Origin: a virus | Strand: one strand, 5' to 3' | DNA length: 25,856 nt | Virus record (IMG/VR): IMGVR_UViG_3300047276_000327 | Span: 1-25,856 of that record | Shown: one piece after another, positions 12,678-20,191 of the stretch | Layout of the letters: the number at the start of each line of letters is the position of its first letter | How positions within the stretch are numbered: position 1 is the first letter of the stretch | The notes under the pieces: model-generated | Seen by the model: only the letters and a program-made list of their open reading frames with translations | What the model was told of the DNA's origin: nothing | Databases searched by the model: none | Made by a program: the position numbers and the translations under genes

Positions 12678-12786
12678 CATTGCCCACCTAAACGCACAAA
12701 GCGCAGGCATTTTCTTTCTTTCAATGATTGCCTTGATTGCGGCAGTAATCATCATAGATATACGAAAAGAGAATGACAAAAACTAA
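12655..12786 (+). CDS. 43-aa single-TM protein between the terminase genes
   Basis: ATG 12655 follows TGGAGGTAAAAG, a strong ribosome site inside the 3' end of terS, and the frame runs 43 codons to TAA 12784-12786, past the terL start at 12773. The product has a polar N-terminus (KQDWINSIAHLNAQSAG), one hydrophobic segment (residues ~19-35, IFFLSMIALIAAVIIID) and a charged tail (RKENDKN). Overlaps of 23 and 14 nt on the two sides suggest coupling of terS to terL. A membrane protein at this position is unusual; no family is recognised. Confidence 0.6.
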   Translation: MKQDWINSIAHLNAQSAGIFFLSMIALIAAVIIIDIRKENDKN

Positions 12787-14332
12787 AGAGCGCAGTCAAA
12801 AACAAATCCCATCTACTGGGCTAAATTTAAATTTTTCAAGGTCTCCGTCTGTCTGGGGATTCTTGCAGTCTGACGCATTTGTCCGTGGGCTGATGGGGCC
12901 GGTAGGATCTGGTAAGAGCTATGCCTGTGCAGCTGAGATAATGATGCGAGCTGTACGTCAAAAGCCCAGCCCGGTGGATGGCATCAGATATACCAGGTTT
13001 GTGATCGTGCGTAACAGCTACCCGGAGCTGAAGACCACAACAATCAAGACCTGGCAAGACCTGTTTCCAGAGAACACCTTTGGCCCAATGCTGTGGACAC
13101 CACCCATCACCCACCACATACGCCTGCCGTCCAGGGAAGGCGCATCTGGGATCGACTGCGAGGTAATCTTCCTGGCGCTCGATCAACCCAAAGATGTTAG
13201 AAAGCTGTTGTCCTTAGAGCTTACCGGCGCTTGGGTCAATGAGGCCCGAGAGCTGCCAAAAGCGGTGATCGATGGCCTCACCCACCGCGTAGGTCGATAT
13301 CCAACCAAGCGCGATGGTGGGGCCACCTGGCACGGTATCTGGCTCGACACCAACCCGATGGATGATGACCATTGGTATTTTCGTATGGCCGAAAAAGAAA
13401 AGATGACCGGCCCATATGCATGGAAGTTTTACAGGCAACCAGGCGGGGTGATCGAGGTATCTCCAAGCGACCTGCCAGAAAACCCAGAGGCCAATGACCA
13501 TATCTTTTCTGCTGGCCGGTGGTGGAAATTAAACCCCAAGGCAGAGAACGTGGGTAACCTACCGCCAGGCTATTACCAGCAGATGCTCCTGGGCAAAAAC
13601 CTAGATTGGATTCGGTGCTATGCCGAAGGCCAATACACCTACGTCCAAGAAGGCAAGCCCGTCTGGTCTGAGTACGATGACAACCTGATGAGTGGTGAGG
13701 TGGACTACGACCCATCCATACCGCTACAGGTCGGCTTAGACTTTGGTCTTACGCCAGCTGCGGTCATAGGTCAGCGGCTCGCTAACGGGCGTTGGATAGT
13801 TCTGCATGAGATTGTGACTTTTGATATGGGCCTGGAGCGGTTCGGCCAGCAGCTCCTGGCTGAGTTGAATGCGCGGTTTCCAAAGGCGCAGCTGATGGTC
13901 TGGGGTGACCCCGCTGGTATGCAGCGGGACGCGATCTACGAGGTCACCGCTTTTGACCACCTGAGAACCCTGGGGCTGCGAGCTCAACCCACGCCATCTA
14001 ACGACTTCAAGGTCAGGCGTGAGGCAGGTGCCGCCCCGATGCAGCGGCTCATAAACGGCAAACCTGGATTGATTGTCAATACGCAATGCAAGCTCCTCCG
14101 AAAATCATTAGCCGGTGGATATCATTTTAAACGCGTATCCGTTGGCGCAGGTCAGGAAAGATTCAGAGATAGCCCAAACAAAAACGAACACTCTCACGTT
14201 GGTGACGCATTTGGATATCTGCTGCTTGGTGGCGGCGAACACCGGCGCATGACTAAGAGTGCTTTTGCCCAAAACACACAGATAGCTCAAACGGTGGTCA
14301 ATGCCGACTTTGATGTCTTTACAACTCGCTGA
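12773..14332 (+). CDS. terL: Terminase large subunit
   Basis: The 519-aa packaging motor has a Walker A at residues 42-49 (GPVGSGKS), a Walker B region with catalytic Glu157 (LTGAWVNEARE) and a DTNP coupling motif at 192-195. The RNase H-like nuclease domain has D323 (VGLDFG), D379 (VWGDPAG) and D478 (HSHVGDAFGYLL). It pumps DNA into the prohead and cuts concatemers. Length and motif order are normal for podovirus/HK97-type enzymes. The ribosome site (GAAAAGAG) is weak, so translation may rely on coupling with the small ORF that overlaps its start. Confidence 0.95.
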   Translation: MTKTKERSQKQIPSTGLNLNFSRSPSVWGFLQSDAFVRGLMGPVGSGKSYACAAEIMMRAVRQKPSPVDGIRYTRFVIVRNSYPELKTTTIKTWQDLFPENTFGPMLWTPPITHHIRLPSREGASGIDCEVIFLALDQPKDVRKLLSLELTGAWVNEARELPKAVIDGLTHRVGRYPTKRDGGATWHGIWLDTNPMDDDHWYFRMAEKEKMTGPYAWKFYRQPGGVIEVSPSDLPENPEANDHIFSAGRWWKLNPKAENVGNLPPGYYQQMLLGKNLDWIRCYAEGQYTYVQEGKPVWSEYDDNLMSGEVDYDPSIPLQVGLDFGLTPAAVIGQRLANGRWIVLHEIVTFDMGLERFGQQLLAELNARFPKAQLMVWGDPAGMQRDAIYEVTAFDHLRTLGLRAQPTPSNDFKVRREAGAAPMQRLINGKPGLIVNTQCKLLRKSLAGGYHFKRVSVGAGQERFRDSPNKNEHSHVGDAFGYLLLGGGEHRRMTKSAFAQNTQIAQTVVNADFDVFTTR

Positions 14333-14798
14333 GAAACTCAACGACCAGCGCAGAAGAACGGGGCTGTTCTTTATGCCCTTTCACAAACACCACGCTACCA
14401 GGATAGATATCAAGTCCGAGGAAGTGCTGGTTGTGGCCAACCGAGAAGAGGCCATCGAGGTCTTTGACCAACAAGAACAGATGGGCGCAGCTGTTACCGC
14501 TTTCGTTTACAACCAGCCGGCAGCTATCTTTGGTTTTGTTTCAATTTGGAAGGGCGTTGCCGAGGCATGGTTAGTTGCGGATGACGTTATGAGATCAATG
14601 CCGGTTACCTTTACCAAGGCCGCAATACAAACCTTAGATATCTCTGCGATATCTATGGGATTGCATCGAACACAAATAACCGTTAGATCTACGGATACAC
14701 GGGCGTACAAATGGGCATCAGCAGTTGGATTCAAAGAGGAATGCCTGATGCAAAAGTACGGAACGGACGGCGTAGATTATTTTTTAATGGCGAGGTAA
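14301..14798 (+). CDS. T7 gp13-like / GNAT-fold internal virion protein
   Basis: This 165-aa protein starts at ATG 14301 behind GGTGGTCA and overlaps terL by 32 nt; an ATG at 14313 is also possible. It has a GNAT-like arrangement: TAFVYNQPAAIFGFVSIWKG, AEAWLVADDVMRSMPVTFTKAAI, then TDTRAYKWASAVGFKEECLMQKYG near the end, as in acetyltransferases. T7 gp13 and its relatives (DUF2833) have this fold without proven activity and are needed for virion assembly. The position beside the structural genes favours a virion role, but a true acetyltransferase is possible. Confidence 0.65.
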   Translation: MPTLMSLQLAEKLNDQRRRTGLFFMPFHKHHATRIDIKSEEVLVVANREEAIEVFDQQEQMGAAVTAFVYNQPAAIFGFVSIWKGVAEAWLVADDVMRSMPVTFTKAAIQTLDISAISMGLHRTQITVRSTDTRAYKWASAVGFKEECLMQKYGTDGVDYFLMAR

Positions 14799-14801
14799 AG
14801 C

Positions 14802-15044
14802 ATGAGCGGGATGTTTAAAAAACCAGACACCAGCGCACAAGAGCGAGCTATCGAAGAGACACGCAAAGAAAATGCGCGTCTCAAAATCCAGGCCGAAGAA
14901 GAGCGCCGGGAACTTGGCGAGCAGGCTGCATCAAAGCGCATGGCCAGATTACGCGGCGGTTCTCGGATGCTGTTATCGAGCGCCCGTTTAATGCCAGAGC
15001 AGGGTATTCAAACACTAGGTTCATCTAACACGGAGGCAGCTTAA
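14802..15044 (+). CDS. Small phage protein with RGG-LLS-RL-PEQG motif (copy 1)
   Basis: The 80-aa product has a coiled N-half rich in Glu, Arg and Lys (ERAIEETRKENARLKIQAEEERRELGEQ). A C-terminal motif RLRGGSRMLLSSARLMPEQG followed by LG comes next. This motif recurs in small proteins encoded just before podovirus portals and is likely structural. The next gene carries the same motif, so the pair looks like a tandem duplication that diverged at the N-terminus. No function is established. Confidence 0.65.
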   Translation: MSGMFKKPDTSAQERAIEETRKENARLKIQAEEERRELGEQAASKRMARLRGGSRMLLSSARLMPEQGIQTLGSSNTEAA

Positions 15045-15045
15045 T

Positions 15046-15309
15046 ATGAGTGCAGTAACTAAACCCGTTACTTCAGTAGTAAAAAAAGCAGGTGAGGCAG
15101 TAGGTCTTATAAAAGAAAAGCAAGGGACGGCGGCATCACCTCTTGCTGAAATGGCAAAAACCGCTGTAGCAAAATCTGCGTCTGCAGCTGACGAGACAAT
15201 GGCAGCTCGCCGCCGCGCTCGCCGTGGTGGTCGCGCTCTTTTGTCCGAACAGCGTTTAACACCAGAACAGGGCGTTGGCCAATCAACGCTCGGTGTTGGG
15301 CCGATGTAA
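15046..15309 (+). CDS. Small phage protein with RGG-LLS-RL-PEQG motif (copy 2)
   Basis: The 87-aa protein starts one base after the previous stop. Its C-terminus (RRGGRALLSEQRLTPEQG, then STLG) matches the end of the preceding gene product, while its N-half is different: Lys/Ala-rich and without a clear coiled coil (VVKKAGEAVGLIKEKQG). The shared ends suggest the same binding partner in the virion or prohead. The start has little room for a ribosome site (GGAGGCAGCTTAAT lies within the previous gene end) and is probably coupled. Confidence 0.65.
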   Translation: MSAVTKPVTSVVKKAGEAVGLIKEKQGTAASPLAEMAKTAVAKSASAADETMAARRRARRGGRALLSEQRLTPEQGVGQSTLGVGPM

Positions 15310-15320
15310 AGGAAACCACA

Positions 15321-15482
15321 ATGCCAAATAAAGACAAGATGCAAAAGAAGGTTGCTACCGTGATGCGTGAATACTCCAAAGGCAAACTAAAGTCTGGCTC
15401 TGGGCAGAAGGTTAAAAGTGAACAGCAGGCCAAGGCTATTGCCATGAGCGAGGGCCGCAAAGCTGGAGGGTACGGAAAATGA
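15321..15482 (+). CDS. DUF6496-like small basic protein
   Basis: ATG 15321 follows AAAGGAAACCACA. The 53-aa product has KKVATVMREYSKGKLKSGSG and VKSEQQAKAIAMSEGRKAG, matching the short DUF6496 pattern (VM-x-E-[FY]-x2-G-x-L-x-SGSG-x2-V...Q-A-x-AIA-x-SE). The protein is strongly basic. Its TGA overlaps the next ATG (ATGA). Function unknown; a nucleic-acid-binding role is plausible from charge alone. Confidence 0.7.
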   Translation: MPNKDKMQKKVATVMREYSKGKLKSGSGQKVKSEQQAKAIAMSEGRKAGGYGK

Positions 15483-15631
15483 AACCCGGCCTCTATGCCA
15501 ACATCCATAAAAAGCGTGAGCGCATAGCCGAGGGTTCTGGCGAGAAGATGCGTAAGCCTGGCGCACCAGGCGCACCAACTGCCGAGGCTTTTAAGAAAGC
15601 GGCTAAAACCGCAATGAAACCTAAGAAGTAA
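15479..15631 (+). CDS. 50-aa basic phage protein (GLYANIH-type)
   Basis: ATG 15479 overlaps the preceding TGA, and the TAA overlaps the next ATG, so it is tightly coupled on both sides. The product (MKPGLYANIHKKRERIAEGS, then GEKMRKPGAPGAPTAEAFKKAAKTA) is a very common short protein of phage structural regions, with 'GLYANIH-x-KR-x-RI', 'GSGEKMRKPG' and 'GAPT-x-x-AFK-x-xAK'. It is lysine-rich. The role is unknown. Confidence 0.75.
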   Translation: MKPGLYANIHKKRERIAEGSGEKMRKPGAPGAPTAEAFKKAAKTAMKPKK

Positions 15632-16209
15632 TGGCGCTATCAATTGGGCTTGAATCAACCAACACAAGATCACGGTTCGTAACGCCGTGCTATGTGGACA
15701 AGGATGGCGTTACTTACGCGGCATCCTCTGATAGGCCATTGCCAACAGTAGACGTAAACCACCTCAGACTGCATGAGGGGCGTGCATATTACGTCTATAA
15801 GCTATATCCGTATGCGGCAGGTCTTGGAGCTGGGTCTAGCATCAACATTGCAATTGCTTGGCCAGCCAATGTGTTTCCTCATGCCGTGTTCTCTTACGAA
15901 AGTCCTGGTGAAGCTGAGTTCTTTATGTACGAATCGCCCACAACTAGCGGCGGCACGGCCATGACTATTTACCGCCGCAATCGAAATCTAGTTACAACAA
16001 GTTCTGGAGCAGCGGTATTAGACCCAACGGTTACCAATACCGGAACGGAAATATATGCAGAATTTGTTCCCGCTGGAAATAAGGGCGGTGGCCAACTTGG
16101 CTTTACGTTTGAGTATGTGCTCAAGCCTTTGACAACTTACCTATTCAGATTTACTAACGTCAACTCTCAGGCTCATCCTGCCAATATGCGAATTGAGTGG
16201 TACGAATGA
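15631..16209 (+). CDS. Probable virion structural protein (beta-rich)
   Basis: The 192-aa product opens with short polar strands (NTRSRFVTPCYVDKDG) and has LRLHEGRAYYVYKLYPYAAGLGAG, then EAEFFMYESPTTSGGTAMTIYRRNRN and FEYVLKPLTTYLFRFTNVNS. The C-terminus is NMRIEWYE. The 'HEG-x-A-[FY]', 'YESPT', 'Y.RNRN' and 'L.P.TTYL.R.TN' series is shared by a family of phage proteins found near capsid genes and thought to be virion components or head decorations. The whole sequence reads as a beta-sandwich. It is coupled to both neighbours by overlaps. Confidence 0.6.
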   Translation: MALSIGLESTNTRSRFVTPCYVDKDGVTYAASSDRPLPTVDVNHLRLHEGRAYYVYKLYPYAAGLGAGSSINIAIAWPANVFPHAVFSYESPGEAEFFMYESPTTSGGTAMTIYRRNRNLVTTSSGAAVLDPTVTNTGTEIYAEFVPAGNKGGGQLGFTFEYVLKPLTTYLFRFTNVNSQAHPANMRIEWYE

Positions 16210-16478
16210 CATTAAAAAAATATCAAAACCCAGAAGGTGGACTAAATGAAGCAGGCCGCAAATACTTCAAGAACAAAGAAGGCAGCAACCTTAAAGCCCC
16301 GGTTAAGTCAGGAACGAACCCGCGGCGTGTTAGCTTTGCTGCGCGATTTGGCGGCATGGCTGGGCCTCTCACAGACGAAAAAGGTAGACCCACCCGCCTC
16401 AAGCTCGCGCTCAAGGCGTGGGGTTTCGGCAGCAAAGAAGCGGCCCGTAATTTCGCGCAAAGGCACAAAAAGGACTAA
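16206..16478 (+). CDS. DUF6321-like small basic protein
   Basis: ATG 16206 overlaps the upstream TGA (ATGA); a start three codons earlier is less likely. The 90-aa protein has KKYQNPEGGLNEAGRKYF, NLKAPVKSGTNPRRVSFAAR and KGRPTRLKLALKAWGFGSKE, the full pattern of DUF6321 proteins that occur in phage structural modules. It is strongly basic, like the two small genes before it. Its place immediately upstream of the portal is typical. Function unknown. Confidence 0.75.
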   Translation: MTLKKYQNPEGGLNEAGRKYFKNKEGSNLKAPVKSGTNPRRVSFAARFGGMAGPLTDEKGRPTRLKLALKAWGFGSKEAARNFAQRHKKD

Positions 16479-16480
16479 TC

Positions 16481-18058
16481 ATGGCTGAGATGATGAGACT
16501 ATTGCCAGAGGATGTGCTCAAGCGGCACGACATGGCGCTACGGAAGAAAGACGATTTCCGCGACCTTTACGAGGATGCCTATGAGTTTGCGCTACCGCAG
16601 CGCAACCTCTATGACGGATATTACGAAGGCAAAGTTGGCGGTGCAAAGAAAATGAATCGCGTATTTGATTCCACGGCAATCAACTCCACCCAGCGATTTG
16701 CTAACCGTCTGCAATCAGGAATCTTTCCACCGCAGCGCAAGTGGGCGAGGCTTGAGCCAGGCGCAGACATTCCAGATGATCGCAGGGGTGAAGCACAAGC
16801 TGCGCTTGATGTCTACACAGAAAAATTATTTGCTACGCTCAAGCAGTCAAACTTTGACATTGCTATGGGTGAGTTCTTATTAGACCTTTCGATTGGCACC
16901 GCAGTAATGATGGTGCAGCCGGGAGATGACGTTAACCCACTAAACTTTGTTCCCGTGCCTCAGTACCTGGTGGCATTTGAGGAAGGCGCAAATGGCCAGG
17001 TAGACAATGTCTACCGCCGTATGCGGATCAAAGGCGAATCAATCCAGCGCCAATGGCGAGATGCCAAAATTGATGGCCAACTAAAGCTGAAGATCGAGGC
17101 AAAACCAACAGAAGATTTTGAGTTTGTAGAGGCTACGGTTTTCGATAACCAGCGCGGCGATTACTGCTACCACGTTATTCAGAAAGAGACCAAGCAAGAG
17201 ATTGTCTATCGCAGGCTAAAGACTAGCCCCTGGGTAGTAAGCCGGTACATGAAGGTGGCTGGCGAGATCTATGGACGCGGCCCGGTAATAACCGCAATGC
17301 CAGATATCAAAACCTTAAACAAGGTCAAAGAGCTGGTGCTCAAAAACGCATCGTTATCGATTGCCGGTGTCTACACCGCAGCTGATGACGGCGTACTTAA
17401 CCCGGCAACCATCAAGATTGTGCCAGGCGCAATTATTCCCGTGGCGCGTAATGGTGGCCCCCAGGGCGAATCTCTCAAGGCCCTGCCGCGAGCTGGTGAC
17501 TTTAACCTGTCGCAGTTGGTGATCAACGACCTGGTGCAAAACATCAAGCGCATCTTGCTAGACGAATCGCTGCCACCGGACAATATGTCGGCTAGGTCAG
17601 CTACCGAGGTAGTCGAGCGGATGAAGGAGCTCTCGCAGAACCTGGGCTCTGCCTTTGGCCGGTTGATCAACGAAACCCTGATTCCCGTGGTTACCAAGAT
17701 TCTTGAGGTCATGGACGAGCGCGGAATCATTACGATGCCCCTGCGGGTCAACGGCCTGGAAATCAAGGTATCTGCTGTGGCTCCGCTGGCGATGGCTCAG
17801 AACATGGAAGATGTCAGCAACATTCTCCAATACGCTCAGATTGCAGCCCAGGCTGGCCCAGAGGGTCAGATGGCAATCAAGGTTGGGGATATGCTCGACA
17901 TGGTTGCTGAGAAGTTGGCCATCCCACAGTCGATCCGAATGACAAAGGCCGAGCGCGAGGCGAAAATGGCCGAGGCGCAAGAGATGGCCCAGCAGGCAGC
18001 CCAAATGGCCCAGGAGAACCCCGAGATGGTTGAGCAGCTGGTTGGGGGCATGACCTGA
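16481..18058 (+). CDS. Portal / head-tail connector protein (T7 gp8-like)
   Basis: The 525-aa protein starts 2 nt after the previous stop. LPQRNLYDGYYEGKVGGAKK, VFDSTAINSTQRFANRLQSG and PPQRKWARLEPG (residues ~42-95), with later PPDNMSARSATEVVERMKEL, are hallmarks of the podovirus head-to-tail connector family. Twelve copies form the ring through which DNA enters and leaves the head and which nucleates prohead assembly. The Q/M-rich C-terminus (AQEMAQQAAQMAQENPEM) is a helical barrel-like tail common in these portals. Length is normal for the family. Confidence 0.95.
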   Translation: MAEMMRLLPEDVLKRHDMALRKKDDFRDLYEDAYEFALPQRNLYDGYYEGKVGGAKKMNRVFDSTAINSTQRFANRLQSGIFPPQRKWARLEPGADIPDDRRGEAQAALDVYTEKLFATLKQSNFDIAMGEFLLDLSIGTAVMMVQPGDDVNPLNFVPVPQYLVAFEEGANGQVDNVYRRMRIKGESIQRQWRDAKIDGQLKLKIEAKPTEDFEFVEATVFDNQRGDYCYHVIQKETKQEIVYRRLKTSPWVVSRYMKVAGEIYGRGPVITAMPDIKTLNKVKELVLKNASLSIAGVYTAADDGVLNPATIKIVPGAIIPVARNGGPQGESLKALPRAGDFNLSQLVINDLVQNIKRILLDESLPPDNMSARSATEVVERMKELSQNLGSAFGRLINETLIPVVTKILEVMDERGIITMPLRVNGLEIKVSAVAPLAMAQNMEDVSNILQYAQIAAQAGPEGQMAIKVGDMLDMVAEKLAIPQSIRMTKAEREAKMAEAQEMAQQAAQMAQENPEMVEQLVGGMT

Positions 18059-18321
18059 TGTCTGGCGGCTGGGAAGACCTAGAGGCCATACCAACAGATA
18101 TCCGTGGAGCGCAGCAGGCGGTAGAAGATTTAAACAAGCTTTGCCTGCGGGTGCTTGGCTCAGAAGATGGCCAGAAATTGATGGGGTGGCTGCGAGCTGC
18201 CTTACTAGAGCAGCCCGTTGCCGTGCCGGGCAGCGATCCCTCATTCGCGTTCTACCGTGAAGGCCAGAACAGCGTAGTGCGAGACTTGGAAGCACGGATC
18301 AAAAAGGCAAGGAGCCTGTAA
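18058..18321 (+). CDS. Bbp19-like small structural protein
   Basis: The 87-aa protein overlaps the portal gene by 1 nt (TGATG). It contains LNKLCLRVLGSEDGQKLMGWL, then PSFAFYREGQNSVVRDLEARI, matching the 'F...DGq.vL..L ... FREG.RsvV..I' pattern of the Bbp19 family named after Bordetella phage BPP-1. Such proteins lie between portal and scaffold in podoviruses. The role is likely in the head but has not been defined. Confidence 0.75.
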   Translation: MSGGWEDLEAIPTDIRGAQQAVEDLNKLCLRVLGSEDGQKLMGWLRAALLEQPVAVPGSDPSFAFYREGQNSVVRDLEARIKKARSL

Positions 18322-19104
18322 ATGGAAACGCAAGTAAACGAGCCCAGCGGCGAAAGCCAAGACGCTGGCCTACTCGATTCGGTATCACTTACCGAAGACC
18401 AAGGCCAGCAGGCAAGCCCAAGCAGCACAGACATCGAGCACCGTGAGGAGCAAGATGACGATACACCACTAGAACGTCCAGATTGGTGGCCAGAGAACTT
18501 CTGGAAAAAGGACGATTCCTCACCAGACCTGGAAGGCATAGCTAAGAGCTGGCAAGACCTGCGTAAGCAGATAGCCCAGGGCAAGCATAAGCCGCCAGCA
18601 GACGGCAAATACGATACCTCTGTATTCGGAGATATCCCAGAGGATGACCCGGTACGCGGCCATGTCATGGGATGGGCCAAAGAGTACGGGATATCTCAAG
18701 CGGCTCTAGACAAGCTGGTTGGAGATGTTGTGGCCATGAATGGTGAACAGGCCCAGCAGATATCTCGCACCATCGAAGAGGAGCGCAGAGCTCTTGGCCC
18801 TAATGCAGATGCCATTATTAAAGGCATGGGCGATTGGGGGGCCGGCCTGGTTCGCAAGGGAATTCTCAGTAAAGATGATTTTGAGGAATTTAAGGTCATG
18901 GGCGGCACAGCTGCTGGGGTGCGTGTCTTTATGAAGATACGGGAAACCTACGAAGGGATGAAGATTCCCCTGCAGTCTGCGCCGGTTGAAGGGTCTGCCA
19001 GCAAGGATGAGCTCTATGCAATGGTGGCTGATCCAAAGTACAAAACAGACCCGGCATACAGGTCAAAGGTCGAGCGGATGTTTGCATCGACTTTTGGTAA
19101 CTAA
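18322..19104 (+). CDS. Capsid assembly scaffolding protein (T7 gp9-like)
   Basis: The 260-aa protein is very acidic at its N-terminus (DSVSLTEDQGQQ, EHREEQDDD), with PDWWPENFWKKDD, SWQDLRKQIAQGKHKPPADG and YGISQAALDKLVGDV, and a charged C-terminus (DPAYRSKVERMF). The pattern 'PEKFW...L..L..SY..L...L', acidic flexible body and basic C-terminal helix is that of podovirus scaffolds, which copolymerise with the capsid protein and are then released. It directly precedes the capsid gene, from which it is separated by a terminator and leader. Confidence 0.8.
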   Translation: METQVNEPSGESQDAGLLDSVSLTEDQGQQASPSSTDIEHREEQDDDTPLERPDWWPENFWKKDDSSPDLEGIAKSWQDLRKQIAQGKHKPPADGKYDTSVFGDIPEDDPVRGHVMGWAKEYGISQAALDKLVGDVVAMNGEQAQQISRTIEEERRALGPNADAIIKGMGDWGAGLVRKGILSKDDFEEFKVMGGTAAGVRVFMKIRETYEGMKIPLQSAPVEGSASKDELYAMVADPKYKTDPAYRSKVERMFASTFGN

Positions 19105-19113
19105 TCCTCCTCA

Positions 19114-19129
19114 CTCTCCGCAAGGAGAG
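19114..19129 (+). promoter_or_regulatory. GNRA-loop hairpin after the scaffold gene
   Basis: CTCTCC (19114-19119) pairs with GGAGAG (19124-19129) around a GCAA tetraloop, 9 nt after the scaffold stop codon. There is no T tract, so it is not a terminator by itself. It precedes the strong terminator by 8 nt and may protect the 3' end of the upstream message. Confidence 0.5.
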
Positions 19130-19137
19130 GCTTGAAC

Positions 19138-19167
19138 GCCACCGGCTAACCACCGGTGGCTTTTTTT
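19138..19167 (+). terminator. Rho-independent terminator between scaffold and capsid genes
   Basis: GCCACCGG (19138-19145) and CCGGTGGC (19153-19160) form a perfect 8-bp GC-rich stem with loop CTAACCA, followed at once by seven T (19161-19167). It would end or thin the message coming from portal and scaffold, so that the capsid gene needs its own promoter or antitermination. It is the only clear intrinsic terminator in the window. Confidence 0.9.
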
Positions 19168-19168
19168 G

Positions 19169-19197
19169 TTGCATTTTATTTTTAGAACCGTTAGATA
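19169..19197 (+). promoter_or_regulatory. Candidate capsid promoter
   Basis: TTGCAT (19169-19174) lies 17 nt before TAGATA (19192-19197), or 19 nt before GATATT (19194-19199), within an AT-rich segment right after the terminator. The match to sigma70 consensus is modest. The logic of a terminator followed by the highly expressed capsid gene makes a promoter here likely. Confidence 0.35.
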
Positions 19198-19301
19198 TTC
19201 GGTTAAGGCCAATCGATACCCATCGACCCTTACCGCAGCGGATGCTGACGAGTGGCTAGCGTAACTAGCAAGCAAGAGGCCCAGAACACCGGCTAACCGA
19301 A
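19198..19301 (+). ncRNA. Structured 5' leader of the capsid message (branched RNA candidate)
   Basis: TTCGGTTA (19198-19205) plus GCC (19208-19210) can pair with GGCTAACCGAA (19291-19301), giving 11 base pairs with a 2-nt bulge that close an 80-nt interior. Inside are three short hairpins: TCGAT-ACCC-ATCGA (19213-19226), CAGC-GGAT-GCTG (19236-19247) and GCTAG-CGTAA-CTAGC (19255-19269). The result is a four-way junction ending 36 nt before the capsid start codon. CACCGGCTAACC at 19287-19298 repeats the same 12 bases in the terminator (19140-19151). It is not a tRNA. Confidence 0.4.
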
Positions 19302-19337
19302 GCGACAAAACCTTTTTAACTTTCTTGGAGATTCCAA

Positions 19338-20180
19338 ATGGCGATTTCATTATCAAACGCCTTTGTAACGCTCTTTGACGCTGAAGTTAAGCAAGCCTAC
19401 CAGGGCAAAGCAATGCTGGTGGGTGCGGTTCGTCAGCGCCGGGGTGTCGAAGGCTCAACTGTAAAATTCCCTAAAGTCGGCAAGGGCGTGGCCACCGTGC
19501 GCGTTCCCCAATCCGATGTTAGCCCATTAAACGTAGCGTTCTCTAACGTCACTTGCACGCTGACTGACTACAATGCCGCTGAGTACAGCGACATCTTCAA
19601 TCAGGCTAAAGTCAATTTTGACGAGCGTTCAGAGCTTGTTCAGGTGGTTGGTTCCGCTATTGGCCGCCGTCAAGACCAAATCGTTTTGGATGCGCTCGCA
19701 GCTTCAAGCACAAGCTTAGTTGTGACTGAAGATGAGGGTGGCACCAACACCGGTCTGAACGTGGCCAAACTGCGTGCCGCTAAGAAACTGCTGGATAAAG
19801 GCAATGTCCCGATGGACAACCGCCACATGATTATCCACGCAAACTCTTTGGCATCGTTGTTAAGCGAGACCTCGGTAACCAGCGCAGACTTTAATACTGT
19901 CCGTGCCTTGGTATCTGGTGAGCTCAACACATTCCTCGGCTTTACTTTCCACACAATCGGTGACCGTACCGAGGGTGGTCTTCCCGTTGCATCGAGCGAG
20001 CGCAAGCTGTGGGCTTTCCACCGTGACGCAATCGGCTATGCAGAGGGTATCGCTCCTCGCACGGAAATCAATTACATCCCTGAGAAAACCAGCTTTTTGG
20101 TTAACGCAGTATTCTCAGCCGGTGCAATTGCCATCGATGCCGAAGGTATTGTCGAAGTCCAAACCACCGACTCGGTATAA
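19338..20180 (+). CDS. Major capsid protein (HK97 fold)
   Basis: The 280-aa protein begins MAISLSNAFVTLFDAEVKQAYQG after CTTGGAGATTCCAA. Typical capsid segments are VRQRRGVEGSTVKFPKVGKG, DIFNQAKVNFDERSELVQ and IGRRQDQIVLDALAA. The C-terminal part includes GFTFHTIGDRTEGGLP, then RKLWAFHRDAIGYAEG and FSAGAIAIDAEGIVEVQ, the P-domain/A-domain pattern of the HK97-fold capsid family in short-tailed aquatic phages. The length is small but usual for this group. Hundreds of copies form the head; the gene is set off from upstream genes by a terminator and a structured leader, consistent with separate high-level expression. Confidence 0.9.
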   Translation: MAISLSNAFVTLFDAEVKQAYQGKAMLVGAVRQRRGVEGSTVKFPKVGKGVATVRVPQSDVSPLNVAFSNVTCTLTDYNAAEYSDIFNQAKVNFDERSELVQVVGSAIGRRQDQIVLDALAASSTSLVVTEDEGGTNTGLNVAKLRAAKKLLDKGNVPMDNRHMIIHANSLASLLSETSVTSADFNTVRALVSGELNTFLGFTFHTIGDRTEGGLPVASSERKLWAFHRDAIGYAEGIAPRTEINYIPEKTSFLVNAVFSAGAIAIDAEGIVEVQTTDSV

Positions 20181-20191
20181 GGAGAACGACA

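Noticed and set aside
15107-15673. 188-aa minus-strand frame
   Set aside because: Lies opposite four small coupled genes with recognised families; composition is Leu/Cys/Ser-rich as in antisense frames.
17597-18295. 232-aa minus-strand frame over the portal end
   Set aside because: Antisense to a certain portal gene, Leu/His/Arg-rich, no ribosome site and no family resemblance.
19198-19301. Cloverleaf-like fold as a tRNA
   Set aside because: Three arms and a closing stem exist, but the closing stem is bulged and 11 bp, loops are 4-5 nt, and there is no T-arm consensus or 7-nt anticodon loop.
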